A DNA stretch of 64,000 nucleotides, from assembly GCA_963668655.2 (NCBI GenBank), contig CAXXPQ010000004.1, positions 1 to 64,000 of the forward strand, in the 5' to 3' direction. This DNA comes from G963668655 sp963668655. Lineage in GTDB: Bacteria > Myxococcota_A > SURF-8. The translations under genes and the position numbers were made by a program. The notes under the pieces were generated by a model. The model did not search any database. It saw only the letters and a list, made by a program, of their open reading frames with translations, and was not told the origin of the DNA. How positions within the stretch are numbered: the first letter of the stretch is position 1; each line of letters opens with the position of its first letter. Shown here piece by piece: positions 51,496 through 60,893 of the stretch.

Positions 51496-52800
51496 ATGCT
51501 GAAATCGAAATGGATGTTTTCCCTGGGTCTGGCGCTGGCCATTACGGTGATGGCCGGCGGTGTCGGATTCGCCCAGGACGGAGGCTGGAAGCCCGGCGTC
51601 GCGCTGACGTCCGCCAATTGGGGAAAGATGGTCGGATTCGCTCCCGACCTCAACGTAGTGAAGGTGGAGAAGGGACAGAAAATCAAGGCCGACAACTTCG
51701 AACAGTACAAGGCGGCCATGCCGGAGACCTTCTCCACACTGGTCAAGAAATACAAAATGAAGATGAAGCTGACCGACTACAAGCCCATCCACCCGTCCTC
51801 CGGATACATCGACGCCACCAACAAATACGCCGGAAAAGCCGCGCTGATCGACACCGGCAAGGAAGTCCGGAAAAAGGGCATCGAAGGCTACGTGGCCGGA
51901 CTGCCCTTTCCCAATCCGAAAAACGGAACGGAAATCGCCTGGAACTACCAGTACAGCTACAACGGCGACGACGGCGACCTGTATTACGCCGTTTACTGGA
52001 TTTCCGCCAACCGCGGCGTGGAGCATTTCGAGGAATGGCGCTGGTACTTCATCATGCGGGCCATGCACCGGACCGACCTCGACCCCAAGCCCCACATGGA
52101 AAAGTTCGAACAGAAAAATCTGCAATACACTTCCATCACCTACGCCATCTCGCCGCTCGACAAACGCGGCTTCGGCGCCCTGTATTCCCGTTCCGAGCTT
52201 CCCCTCGACCAGCAAGGGCACATCTACGTCCCGCAGATGAAGCGCGTGCTGCGCAACACCTTCGGCACCCGGGGCGACACCTGGAACGCCACCGATCTGC
52301 TTTACGAAGACGTCCGCGGCTTTATGGGCTATCCGGAGTGGATGAACTGGAAACTCATCGGAAAGAAAACCTACCTGATGCCCATGCATGCCGGGGTGAA
52401 ACTGGGCAAGGAAAACGCGAAAAGCACCTTCGATTTCGACCGCTGGCCCCACTGGAATCCGAACCTGGAATGGGAGCTTCGTCCCGTCTACGTGGTCGAA
52501 GTCACCCCCAAGCTTCAGGATTACCCCTACAGCAAGATGATTATGTATCTGGACGCGGAAACCTTCCTGATTACCTACAAAGAATCCTACGACAAGAAAG
52601 GCGAACTATGGAAGCTGCTTTTGACCGGATACAATGAATCCGAGGACATGGACGAACTGCCTCCCCAATACGCCATGCAACTGGTCATCGACGTGCAGAA
52701 CGAGCACGCCACGGCCTTCCCCATCTATTCCCTGAAGATCAACTCCAAGCTGAACCCCAATGAATTCACCGAAAGCAACCTGAGGAAGAGAGGCAAATGA
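51496..52800 (+). CDS. DUF1329 family periplasmic protein (LolA/LolB-like fold)
   Basis: The predicted product is 434 residues; AAGGGG precedes the ATG. The signal peptide ends VGFAQDGG. The core carries the DUF1329 marks: EIAWNYQYSYNGDDGDLYYA, WYFIMRAMHRTDLDPKPHME, LYSRSELPLDQQGHIYVPQM and LYEDVRGFMGYPEWMNWKLI, ending YPYSKMIMYLDAETFLITYK. The half-barrel fold of this family resembles the lipoprotein carriers LolA/LolB, so it may ferry a hydrophobic cargo from the inner-membrane transporter to the DUF1302 barrel. Its stop overlaps the start of the YCF48 gene by 4 bases (ATGA). Confidence 0.93.
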   Translation: MLKSKWMFSLGLALAITVMAGGVGFAQDGGWKPGVALTSANWGKMVGFAPDLNVVKVEKGQKIKADNFEQYKAAMPETFSTLVKKYKMKMKLTDYKPIHPSSGYIDATNKYAGKAALIDTGKEVRKKGIEGYVAGLPFPNPKNGTEIAWNYQYSYNGDDGDLYYAVYWISANRGVEHFEEWRWYFIMRAMHRTDLDPKPHMEKFEQKNLQYTSITYAISPLDKRGFGALYSRSELPLDQQGHIYVPQMKRVLRNTFGTRGDTWNATDLLYEDVRGFMGYPEWMNWKLIGKKTYLMPMHAGVKLGKENAKSTFDFDRWPHWNPNLEWELRPVYVVEVTPKLQDYPYSKMIMYLDAETFLITYKESYDKKGELWKLLLTGYNESEDMDELPPQYAMQLVIDVQNEHATAFPIYSLKINSKLNPNEFTESNLRKRGK

Positions 52801-53771
52801 TCCACATCAAGCGCGGACTCCTTGGTATCATCCTGTGCATTTTCATCACCGGCCCCCTGTTGGCCGGTGATATTCTTGAAACCTTCAGCCATCGAGACAA
52901 ATTCTACGACCTGGAACCCTGGGGGACGGACATCTGGCTCTTCGGCTTCCCAAGTCAGGCCGTGTTTTCCGGAGACAGGGGAAAAACCTGGAAAAACAGC
53001 CCGTTTCCCGGAAAGGACGTGCTTTATTCCTTTTCCGCCTTCGATGATAAAACAGGCATTCTCACCGGTCCGAAAGGACGCCTTTTCCGAACGGAGAACC
53101 GGGGAAGTTCCTGGGAGGCCGTAAAATCGGGAACCACGAATCCGCTTTTCGAATCCTACGTTATTCCGGGGACTTCCAAGGCATGGATCGTCGGACACTT
53201 CAACACGATCCTGTTTTCCGAAGACAAGGGAAAAACCTGGACGCGGCAGATTTACACGATTCCGGAGGACGCCGAGGACGAGCCCGGCCTGAACGCCGTG
53301 CACATGCTGAACGAACAGGTCGGCCTGATCGTGGGAGAATTCGGCGTGATCCTGAAAACGGAAGACGGCGGCAAGACCTGGCTTTCCATGCCCTCCCCCG
53401 CCAAAAGCCCGCTGTACGACGTCCGTATGCTAGACGAAAATCGGGCGGTGGCCGTGGGCAGCGAGGGACTGGTGCTCCTGAGCGAGGACGGCGGACGAAA
53501 CTGGCGTCGAAAAGACGTGGGGATCGACCAGCACCTTTTCGCGCTGGACGTCGTGAACGGTCGCCTCTTCGCGGTGGGCCAGGAAGGATATTTTCTGACC
53601 GGCCCCATCGAGGGCGATGGAAAATGGGCCGCTCGGCGAACCGGGATCTACACCTGGCTCAATGCCGTTCATTTCTTTGACGAGAAGAACGGTCTGGCCG
53701 CCGGGGGAAGGGGAAGCCTTCTCCGCACGGCGGACGGCGGAAACAACTGGACTCAGCTCTCGGGGAGATAA
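52797..53771 (+). CDS. YCF48-type beta-propeller protein
   Basis: The predicted product is 324 residues and exported (LGIILCIFITGPLLAGDILE). Six or seven propeller repeats of the photosystem-assembly YCF48/BNR type are visible, each with a Gly-Arg/Lys-TW core: GDRGKTWKNSPFPG, ENRGSSWEAVKSG, EDKGKTWTRQIYT, EDGGKTWLSMPSP, EDGGRNWRRKDVG, ADGGNNWTQLSGR. It is translationally coupled to the DUF1329 gene and sits before the MMPL gene. In the cluster it may be a periplasmic scaffold for the transporter; a direct substrate role is not shown. Confidence 0.92.
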   Translation: MIHIKRGLLGIILCIFITGPLLAGDILETFSHRDKFYDLEPWGTDIWLFGFPSQAVFSGDRGKTWKNSPFPGKDVLYSFSAFDDKTGILTGPKGRLFRTENRGSSWEAVKSGTTNPLFESYVIPGTSKAWIVGHFNTILFSEDKGKTWTRQIYTIPEDAEDEPGLNAVHMLNEQVGLIVGEFGVILKTEDGGKTWLSMPSPAKSPLYDVRMLDENRAVAVGSEGLVLLSEDGGRNWRRKDVGIDQHLFALDVVNGRLFAVGQEGYFLTGPIEGDGKWAARRTGIYTWLNAVHFFDEKNGLAAGGRGSLLRTADGGNNWTQLSGR

Positions 53772-53774
53772 GGC

Positions 53775-56087
53775 GTGTACGAACGAATCGGAACAACCAT
53801 ACTGCGTTGGCGCTTGCCCATTCTCATCATCATTCTCCTGCTCACGGGCTTTTTCCTCTGGAAGGCCACGGAAGTTCGGGTGGAAAGCCCGACCATCGAT
53901 CTCTTTCCTTCCGATCACCCCTACGTGGAAACCTTCGTCAAATACAAGGACGTGTTCGGCGGCGCGGCCACGGTGCTGATCGCCCTGGAAACGAAGGAAG
54001 GCGATATTTTCACGCAGGAAAACCTTCAGAAGATCAAACGTATCACCCAGGGGATCGAACGCCTGCCCGGAATCAACAACTATCAAGTTCTGTCCCTGGC
54101 CCAACGCAAGGTCAAGGAACTGCGGGTGGATCCGGTGCGCGGCTTTCTGGCCATCCCCATCATGTGGCCCAAGATTCCCTCGAACGACGAGGAAATCGCC
54201 GCGCTGAAGGAATCCGTTTACACCAGTCCCCGCTATTTCGGCACTTTGATTTCGCGGGACAGCAAGGCCGCCCTGATCGTCGCCGGCTTCCTGGAGGACA
54301 AATTCCAGCCCAAGGAAGTCTATCAGGGAATCGACGAACTCGTCCAAATGGAACAGAACGACAAGACGGAAGTCTTCGTCATCGGACGCCCGGTGATGCT
54401 GGGCTGGATTCTCCAGCAGTATCCTCAGGTCGAGAAACTGTTCATTTATACGCTATTGGCTATCATCGCCGTTCTCGTCCTGTATTTCCGAGATTTCCGA
54501 GGCATCTTCCTGCCCATTTCCACGGCCACGATCTCCGCCATCTGGGGCGTGGGTTTCCTGGGCGTGATGGGATACAACTTCGATCCGCTGGTGATCGTCG
54601 TCCCCTTCATCATCAGCGCCCGAGCCCTGTCCCATTCGGTACAGGTGGTCGAGCGCTTCATGGAAGAATACGAGGAGAACGGCAAACGCGATCTGGCCGC
54701 CGTGCAGACGTTCAAGGGGCTTTTCGCGCCGGGAATGGTGGCGATCATCACGGACGCCGCCGGCGTCTTCCTGGTCTGGACCACGCCCATTCCCCTCTTG
54801 CAGAAACTGGCCGTCATGGGCGGATTCTGGGTGCTTTCGATCATCGTCTCGGACCTGATCTTCAACCCGATCCTGCTTTCCTACCTGCCGGTCCCCAAGA
54901 AGACGATCAACACCAAGAAAGGAATCCTGTACAAAGCTCTGATCGTGGTCGGAGGCTGGGCGTTCGGCTGGCAGCGCTGGGTGGTTCTGGCGACCACCGT
55001 CGTCCTTCTCGGCGTCAGTTTCTTCTTCGCCAAGAACCTGGTCATCGGCGACGTGCATCCGGGAACACCCATGCTCTGGCCGGATTCCAAGTACAACCAG
55101 GACACGGATCGGATCGCGAAACGTTTCGGGAACACGGAGCTTTTCTCCGTGATTGTCGAAGGAAAAAACAGGAACTCCATCAAGAGCCCCGAAGTTTTGC
55201 GCACCATGGCCGCCTATCAGAAATACATGGAGGCCTTGCCCGAGGTGGCCAGCACCAGTTCCATCGCGGACTATCTCCCGGGAATCATCTCCATTCTGCA
55301 CGGCTCCGATCCGAAGTGGGAGATCATCCCGGAAGACGCCATGGAGGCCGGTTTCTATCTGGAAATGATTTACACGAACGCGGAGCCAGGCGACCTGGTG
55401 CGCTTCGTCACCATCGACAGTCAGAACGCGAACATCACGCTTTATCTGAAGGATCACAAGGGGGAGACCCTGCGGAAAGTCGTGGCGGCCACCAAGGATT
55501 TCATCGCCAAGAACGAAATGAAGGAGGCCAGGTTCCGTCTGGCCGGCGGCTACGGCGGCCTGTTGGCGGCCATCAACGAGGAAGTCGCCTTCCACCAGGG
55601 CAAAGTCACCATTTTCGCCTTCATCATCATCATCGCGTTTTGCGGCGCGGCCTATCGCTCGCTGTGGGCTGGCCTGCTGTTTCTGCTTCCCCTGATTATC
55701 TCCAATTACCTGACCTACGCCCTGATGGGCGCCCGAAACATCGGGCTGGATGTCAATGCGCTGCCGGTGGTCTCGCTCGGCGTGGGATTGGGGGTGGATT
55801 ACGGGCTTTACGTGGTAGGACGTATTCGGGAAGAATACGTCCGTTTGAAGGATTTCCAGCAAGCCGTGATTCGCGGCGTCTCCACGGCGGGCAAGGCCGT
55901 GGCCTTCACGGCGGGAACCATGGTGGCCGGCGTGGCGTTCTGGACCACCAGTTTCCTGCGCTTCCAGGCGGACATGGGCCTTCTGCTGGTTTTCTGGATG
56001 GTCGTTTCCATGCTGGGCGGCCTGATCCTGCTCCCCACGCTGATCGCCATCTTCAAGCCGCGCTTCATCCTGAAAGCGGCGGACTAG
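53775..56087 (+). CDS. RND superfamily exporter, MMPL type
   Basis: The predicted product is 770 residues; the GTG start has GGGGAG about 9 bases upstream. Two repeats of one helix, a periplasmic loop (about 35-210, with EVRVESPTIDLFPSDHPYVE, and about 420-620) and five helices. The second repeat has SLGVGLGVDYGLYVVGRI with the expected Asp; the first has ISARALSHSVQVVERF at that place. This is the energised inner-membrane part of the DUF1302/DUF1329/YCF48 set and should use the proton gradient to move a lipid, hopanoid or other hydrophobic compound. It begins 3 bases after the YCF48 stop. Confidence 0.94.
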   Translation: MYERIGTTILRWRLPILIIILLLTGFFLWKATEVRVESPTIDLFPSDHPYVETFVKYKDVFGGAATVLIALETKEGDIFTQENLQKIKRITQGIERLPGINNYQVLSLAQRKVKELRVDPVRGFLAIPIMWPKIPSNDEEIAALKESVYTSPRYFGTLISRDSKAALIVAGFLEDKFQPKEVYQGIDELVQMEQNDKTEVFVIGRPVMLGWILQQYPQVEKLFIYTLLAIIAVLVLYFRDFRGIFLPISTATISAIWGVGFLGVMGYNFDPLVIVVPFIISARALSHSVQVVERFMEEYEENGKRDLAAVQTFKGLFAPGMVAIITDAAGVFLVWTTPIPLLQKLAVMGGFWVLSIIVSDLIFNPILLSYLPVPKKTINTKKGILYKALIVVGGWAFGWQRWVVLATTVVLLGVSFFFAKNLVIGDVHPGTPMLWPDSKYNQDTDRIAKRFGNTELFSVIVEGKNRNSIKSPEVLRTMAAYQKYMEALPEVASTSSIADYLPGIISILHGSDPKWEIIPEDAMEAGFYLEMIYTNAEPGDLVRFVTIDSQNANITLYLKDHKGETLRKVVAATKDFIAKNEMKEARFRLAGGYGGLLAAINEEVAFHQGKVTIFAFIIIIAFCGAAYRSLWAGLLFLLPLIISNYLTYALMGARNIGLDVNALPVVSLGVGLGVDYGLYVVGRIREEYVRLKDFQQAVIRGVSTAGKAVAFTAGTMVAGVAFWTTSFLRFQADMGLLLVFWMVVSMLGGLILLPTLIAIFKPRFILKAAD

Positions 56088-56196
56088 ATCGAGGGACGCG
56101 CCGCCCGTGGCTCGATACGATTGGCTCCGCAAATCACTCGCCATGAGCGGATGATGAACAAACAGTAACCGAAACAGCCGCACCATTTCCAAACGG

Positions 56197-56232
56197 AAAA
56201 AGGCCGGGGCGCTTGGCTCCGGCCTTTTTTTT
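56197..56232. terminator. Bidirectional Rho-independent terminator
   Basis: AAAAA-GGCCGG-loop-CCGGCC-T8. It serves both the export operon (plus) and rho (minus), which converge here. Confidence 0.92.
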
Positions 56233-56249
56233 ATTCTCGTTTCGAACGA

Positions 56250-57848
56250 TCAGCCGTTCATGCTGTCCAGAAACTCGTCGTTGTTCTTGGTCTTCACGAT
56301 CTTGTCCAGCAGGAATTCCATGGCGTCGATGACGGACAGCGGATGCAGCAGTTTTCGCAGAATCCACATCTTGTTCAACTCGTTGGGAGGCATGAGCAGT
56401 TCCTCTTTCCGCGTAGAGGAACGGTTGATGTCCAGGCAGGGGAAGATGCGCTTTTCCATCAGCCGCCGGTCCAGGTGCAGTTCGCTGTTGCCGGTGCCCT
56501 TGAATTCCTCGAAGATGACTTCATCCATGCGGGATCCGGTGTCGATCAGCGCGGTTCCGATGATCGTCAGCGAGCCGCCTTCCTCGATGTTCCGGGCCGC
56601 GCCCAGGAAGCGCTTCGGCTTGTGCAGCGCGTTGGAGTCCACGCCGCCGGAGAGGATCTTTCCGGACGGAGGAACCACCGTGTTGTAGGCGCGAGCCAGG
56701 CGGGTGATGGAATCCAGGAGAATCACCACGTCGTATTTATGTTCCACCAGCCGCTTGGCCTTTTCGATCACCATTTCCGCCACCTGGACGTGCCGGGTGG
56801 CTGGTTCGTCGAAAGTGGAGGAAATGACCTCGCCCTGGACCGAACGTTCCATGTCGGTGACTTCCTCGGGACGTTCGTCGATGAGCAGCACGATGAGCAG
56901 CACGCCGGGATGGTTCTTGGTGATGGCGTGGGCGATGTCCTGGAGAATCACCGTTTTACCGGCCCGGGGCGGACTGACGATCAGGCAGCGTTGCCCCTTG
57001 CCCTGGGGGCAGAGTAGATTCAGGATGCGCGTGGAATAATTCGTGGCGCTGTATTCCAGGTTGAGCCGTTCCAGCGGATAGAGCGGCGTCAGGTTGTCGA
57101 ACAGGATTTTACCCCTGGCCACTTCCGGATCCTCGAAGTTGACCTTTTCGACTTTCAGCAGGGCGTAGTAGCGCTCGTTTTCCTTGGGAGGACGGATCTG
57201 CCCTGAGATGGTGTCGCCGGTGCGCAGGTTGAAGCGCCGGATCTGGGAGGGAGAGACGTAGATGTCGTCGGGCCCGGGCAGATAGTTGTAATCCGGCGAT
57301 CGAAGGAAGCCAAAGCCGTCCGGGAGGGTTTCCAGAACGCCTTCGCTGTAAATCATTCCCTTGCTTTCCGACTGATGTTGCAGGATGGCGAAGATCAATT
57401 CCTGCTTGCGCATGCCGGAGGCGCCCTCGATATTCAAGGCCTGCGCCAGATCGGTCAGATCCTTGATGTTCTTTTCCTTCAGCTCTTTCAAGTTGATCCG
57501 GCCGTCCTCGTCTCCGTTCTGAGCGGGCGGGACAAACGCTTTCGAGGTTTCCTGGATCGTATCCTCCGCCGGACTTTCCATGGCGGCTTCCTCCGGATCG
57601 ACTTCATCGACGAGAGGCGGATCGGAAACCGTTTCCTCGATCTCGGGAACGTCCTCTTCGCCCTTGGCGGATTTGCTTTTCACCACCTTGCGGAAGGAAT
57701 CCTCTATGGATTGCCGGGTGGCGTTTCGACGGGGAACCCGGGAATTGCCGTCTTCTGGGCGGATGATGACGCGCCGTCTCGGCTTCTTCTTCGCCTTGTC
57801 TTCCATTTGTCCCTCGGGTTCCATGCCGTTCTTGTCTTTTACAGTCAC
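56250..57848 (-). CDS. rho: Transcription termination factor Rho
   Basis: The predicted product is 532 residues, longer than the 420 of E. coli because of an acidic/basic N-terminal insertion (about 1-110, KKKPRRRVIIRPEDGNSRVP and DPPLVDEVDPEEAAMES). The Rho-N SAP-like part starts KELKEKNIKDLTDLAQALNI, the cold-shock fold has GVLETLPDGFGFLRSPDYNY, and the ATPase has LIVSPPRAGKTVILQDIAHA (Walker A), LLIVLLIDERPEEVTDM and VVILLDSITRLARAYN. It is the hexameric helicase that ends transcripts. The GTG start has GGAGGA at 5 bases. Confidence 0.96.
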   Translation of the reverse strand: MTVKDKNGMEPEGQMEDKAKKKPRRRVIIRPEDGNSRVPRRNATRQSIEDSFRKVVKSKSAKGEEDVPEIEETVSDPPLVDEVDPEEAAMESPAEDTIQETSKAFVPPAQNGDEDGRINLKELKEKNIKDLTDLAQALNIEGASGMRKQELIFAILQHQSESKGMIYSEGVLETLPDGFGFLRSPDYNYLPGPDDIYVSPSQIRRFNLRTGDTISGQIRPPKENERYYALLKVEKVNFEDPEVARGKILFDNLTPLYPLERLNLEYSATNYSTRILNLLCPQGKGQRCLIVSPPRAGKTVILQDIAHAITKNHPGVLLIVLLIDERPEEVTDMERSVQGEVISSTFDEPATRHVQVAEMVIEKAKRLVEHKYDVVILLDSITRLARAYNTVVPPSGKILSGGVDSNALHKPKRFLGAARNIEEGGSLTIIGTALIDTGSRMDEVIFEEFKGTGNSELHLDRRLMEKRIFPCLDINRSSTRKEELLMPPNELNKMWILRKLLHPLSVIDAMEFLLDKIVKTKNNDEFLDSMNG

Positions 57849-58713
57849 ACTCTCCTCCGGTATCTTTCAGTAGTTCTAATTTGGGGTTCACGCATTTATC
57901 AAACGGCGCCGAGTCCGATCGGGCATCTTCGGCGACCACTTTTTGGGGAATGTTTTCGAGCCGGTTTCGGGCTGGCGGTTCCGCGGCGGCGCGCAACGAT
58001 TCGATGTGCTGTTCAGGTATTCTCCCGACCTTCAGATATTTTCAATGTTAATAATGGCGACTTCTCTGCACAGAACCACGGGTCTTTTTGTGGAATTCCG
58101 GCTTTCGCGTTGAGAGAAGATCGAACCGAACGAAGAAACGAAAGATGGCTTAAGGCTCATTCGAGAATAAATATGAAGGAATAGTTTCGACCTGTCAAGG
58201 TCTTTTTTGCATTTCGGAAAAGCGTGGCAGCGAACTCAAAAGAAGGGCGTTTTTTCCTCTCCGTTCCTCTCCGTTCCCCTGCCGCCGCCCGCTTCGTTTT
58301 CGGCCGTTTTGGGCGCCTCGTCCGGGTGACACGATTATCCTGCTTATCCAATTGATATAACACAGGATTCCCGTTATTTTGCGTTCACCCGGCCTACGCA
58401 CGAAATCCGGCCGTTTCGCCCATTTTCCACCATCGGACGCTCTCGCGCCCGACACGAGATATTCTCTCGCGATATCAGTATCTTACAAAGCACACCGGTA
58501 GCATTTGTCCGCGTTCATATGTCCTTTGTCATAGGCCCTATGCCCCGGTCGGGGTTCCGGGCCATTCGAAGCCGAAAAACGACACGCGCTTTTTGAATTC
58601 GCGCCGAAAAATTTTCCATCGATGGGATGAGTTGTCTTTCCAGCAGCCTCATGGTATGAATGGAGAATTGATTTTCTTTTGATGTTCAACCGTCAGCATT
58701 CACCGAGGTCGCC
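57849..58713. other. Long intergenic region between rho and ligA
   Basis: 865 bases with no convincing protein. It should contain the rho leader (Rho often autoregulates through it), the ligA promoter and an orphan terminator at 58189-58208. A 10-base tandem direct repeat (CCTCTCCGTT twice near 58256-58275) is also seen. Nothing matched an RNA family I know. Confidence 0.55.
58189..58208 (+). terminator. Orphan Rho-independent terminator
   Basis: GACCT-GTCA-AGGTC followed by six T, with no protein gene upstream on this strand within 350 bases. It may end a small RNA. Confidence 0.55.
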
Positions 58714-60765
58714 TTGAAAAACGCACGGGAAGCGCAAACCGCCATCCTGCGGCTGAAAGAAGAGATCGAACATCATAACCGCAGATATTACGAGTTGGAC
58801 GAGCCCGTCATCGACGACGAATCCTACGATCGCATGATGCGCGAACTTCAGGAACTGGAACGGGCGTATCCGGAATTCGCCTCGCCCGATTCCCCAACGA
58901 AACGCGTAGGCGGCAAGCCATTGGATTTGTTCGAGAAATGGACGCATGCCGTCCCCATGCTTTCGCTGGCGAACGTCTTCAATGGGGCGGAACTGGCGGA
59001 ATTCCATCAGCGGGTGCTCAAATCGCTGGACGTGGAAGAACGGGAGGTGGAATACGTCCTCGAACCGAAAATGGACGGCCTGGCCATCGAACTGGAGTAC
59101 GAGAACGGTCTGTTCGTGCGGGCCTCCACGCGGGGTGACGGCAAAGTCGGCGAACTGGTTACGGAAAACGTGCGCACGGTGGGAGATATCCCGCTGAAAC
59201 TGAATCCGGCCCCGGTTCCCGGAGACCTTTTCTCAAGCGCGCCGCCGAAATATCTGAACGTGCGCGGGGAAATCTTCATGAATATCGCCGGGCTGGAAAA
59301 CCTGAACCGACAGCGCCTGGACAACGGCGAACCGCCTTTCGCCAATCCGAGAAACGCCGCCGCCGGATCCATCCGGCAGTTGGATTCCAAGGTGGCGGCC
59401 TCCCGTCCCTTGCGTTTCATGCCCTACGCGCTGGGCGACGCACGCGGGCTTACGCTTTCGAACCAGATGGATTTTCTTGGGAAAATGGCGGAACTCGGTT
59501 TCCGGAAAAACGACCTGGCCCGGCGAGTGAATTCGTTCGAAGCCATCGAGGCGTACTACGAGGAACTGCTTGAATTGCGCGAGAACCTGCCCTTCGAAAT
59601 CGACGGCATGGTCATCAAGGTCAACGATTTCGGCTTGCAGAAACGGCTGGGAAACATCGCCAAATCCCCCCGCTGGGCCATCGCCTACAAGTTTCCCGCT
59701 CAGGAAAAGACCACGGTGGTGGAAGACATCCAGATCCAGGTGGGCCGCACCGGCGCGCTGACTCCGGTGGCGCACCTGCGACCGGTGCAGGTGGGCGGCG
59801 TGGAGGTCCGGCGAGCGACCCTGCACAACCAGGACGAGATCCGGCGCAAGGACGTTCGTGTGGGAGATACGGTCTGGATTCGCCGGGCGGGCGATGTCAT
59901 TCCGGAAGTGGTTCGCGTGGTTCCGGAAAATCGCGCCCCGGACGCCCTTCCCTACGAAATCCCGACGACCTGCCCGTCCTGCGGCTCGAACACCGTGCGG
60001 GAGGAGGACGAGGCCGCCGTTCGCTGTCCCAACCGGGACTGTCCCTCTCAGATTCTGGAATCCATTCGGCATTACGTCTCCAAGGGCGCCATGGACATCG
60101 ACAGGCTGGGAAAAAAGACCGTGGAAATGCTATTGGAAAGGGGGTTGATCGTCTCACTGGCCGACCTGTATTCCCTGAAGACGGACCTTCTGGCGGAGCA
60201 GGAAGGTTTGGGGGAAAAGTCCGCGGAAAAACTGCTGAATTCCATCGAGACTTCGAAGACGCGCCCCCTGAACCGCTTTATTTTCGCCCTGGGCATCCGG
60301 CACGTGGGCGAACACACGGCGGAAATTCTGGCGGAGGAATTCGGGAGCCTGGAAAAGTTGCAGGCCGCCACGGAAGAGGAACTGACCGCCATTCACGAAA
60401 TCGGCGCGGTGGTGGCCGCCTCCGTGCGCGGCTTCTTCGCCGAACCTCGGAACGTTCGGCTGCTGGAAGCCCTTTTCAACGCGGGAGTGGCCCCTTCCTT
60501 CGTGGAGAAAACGCAAGGGGAAGACTCTTTCTTCAGCGGAAAAACCTTCGTGGTGACGGGCGGTTTTTCGCTGGGAAGCCGCCGGGAGATCGAATCGCTC
60601 ATCAAGGAACGCGGAGGAAAATGCTCCGCTTCCGTCAGCCGGAAAACCGACTTCGTTCTGGCTGGGGAAGCACCTGGAAGCAAACTGAAAAAGGCCCGGG
60701 ACTTGGGCGTTCCCACCCTGAACGAAAAGGAATTCACCGAAAAGCTGGAGCGCTCTAACTCGTGA
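58714..60765 (+). CDS. ligA: NAD-dependent DNA ligase LigA
   Basis: The predicted product is 683 residues. The TTG start has GAGG at 5 bases. Domain Ia (HNRRYYELDEPVIDDESYDR) binds NAD; the adenylation Lys119 is in LEPKMDGLAIELEYE. Then come the OB fold (IQIQVGRTGALTPVAHL, RATLHNQDEI), a zinc finger (CPSCGSNTV and CPNRDCPSQ), helix-hairpin-helix repeats (ALGIRHVGEHTAEILAEEFG) and a BRCT domain (GKTFVVTGGFSLGSRREIES). All catalytic motifs of the family are present, and the length is normal. It seals nicks in replication and repair. Confidence 0.98.
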   Translation: MKNAREAQTAILRLKEEIEHHNRRYYELDEPVIDDESYDRMMRELQELERAYPEFASPDSPTKRVGGKPLDLFEKWTHAVPMLSLANVFNGAELAEFHQRVLKSLDVEEREVEYVLEPKMDGLAIELEYENGLFVRASTRGDGKVGELVTENVRTVGDIPLKLNPAPVPGDLFSSAPPKYLNVRGEIFMNIAGLENLNRQRLDNGEPPFANPRNAAAGSIRQLDSKVAASRPLRFMPYALGDARGLTLSNQMDFLGKMAELGFRKNDLARRVNSFEAIEAYYEELLELRENLPFEIDGMVIKVNDFGLQKRLGNIAKSPRWAIAYKFPAQEKTTVVEDIQIQVGRTGALTPVAHLRPVQVGGVEVRRATLHNQDEIRRKDVRVGDTVWIRRAGDVIPEVVRVVPENRAPDALPYEIPTTCPSCGSNTVREEDEAAVRCPNRDCPSQILESIRHYVSKGAMDIDRLGKKTVEMLLERGLIVSLADLYSLKTDLLAEQEGLGEKSAEKLLNSIETSKTRPLNRFIFALGIRHVGEHTAEILAEEFGSLEKLQAATEEELTAIHEIGAVVAASVRGFFAEPRNVRLLEALFNAGVAPSFVEKTQGEDSFFSGKTFVVTGGFSLGSRREIESLIKERGGKCSASVSRKTDFVLAGEAPGSKLKKARDLGVPTLNEKEFTEKLERSNS

Positions 60766-60893
60766 ATCTGCCTGAAATAATCCTTGTAGCCTTTGGGCTT
60801 GTGTGCTATTGAAAAGGGTCGTTCCGGGGGCTCCGATCCATGGGGAGCGGTGTTTCCGGTTTCCACTCGAACTCGACCCGGGGAGATGTCATC

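Noticed and set aside
49834..52452. An 872-codon open frame on the minus strand over the DUF1302 and DUF1329 genes
   Set aside because: It is antisense to two clearly homologous genes, is His/Gly/Val-rich, and has no ribosome-binding site; it arises from codon bias on the other strand.
53807..56146. A 779-codon second frame on the plus strand over the MMPL gene
   Set aside because: Same strand, shifted frame, Arg/Gly/His-rich, no start site; the MMPL frame has the family motifs.
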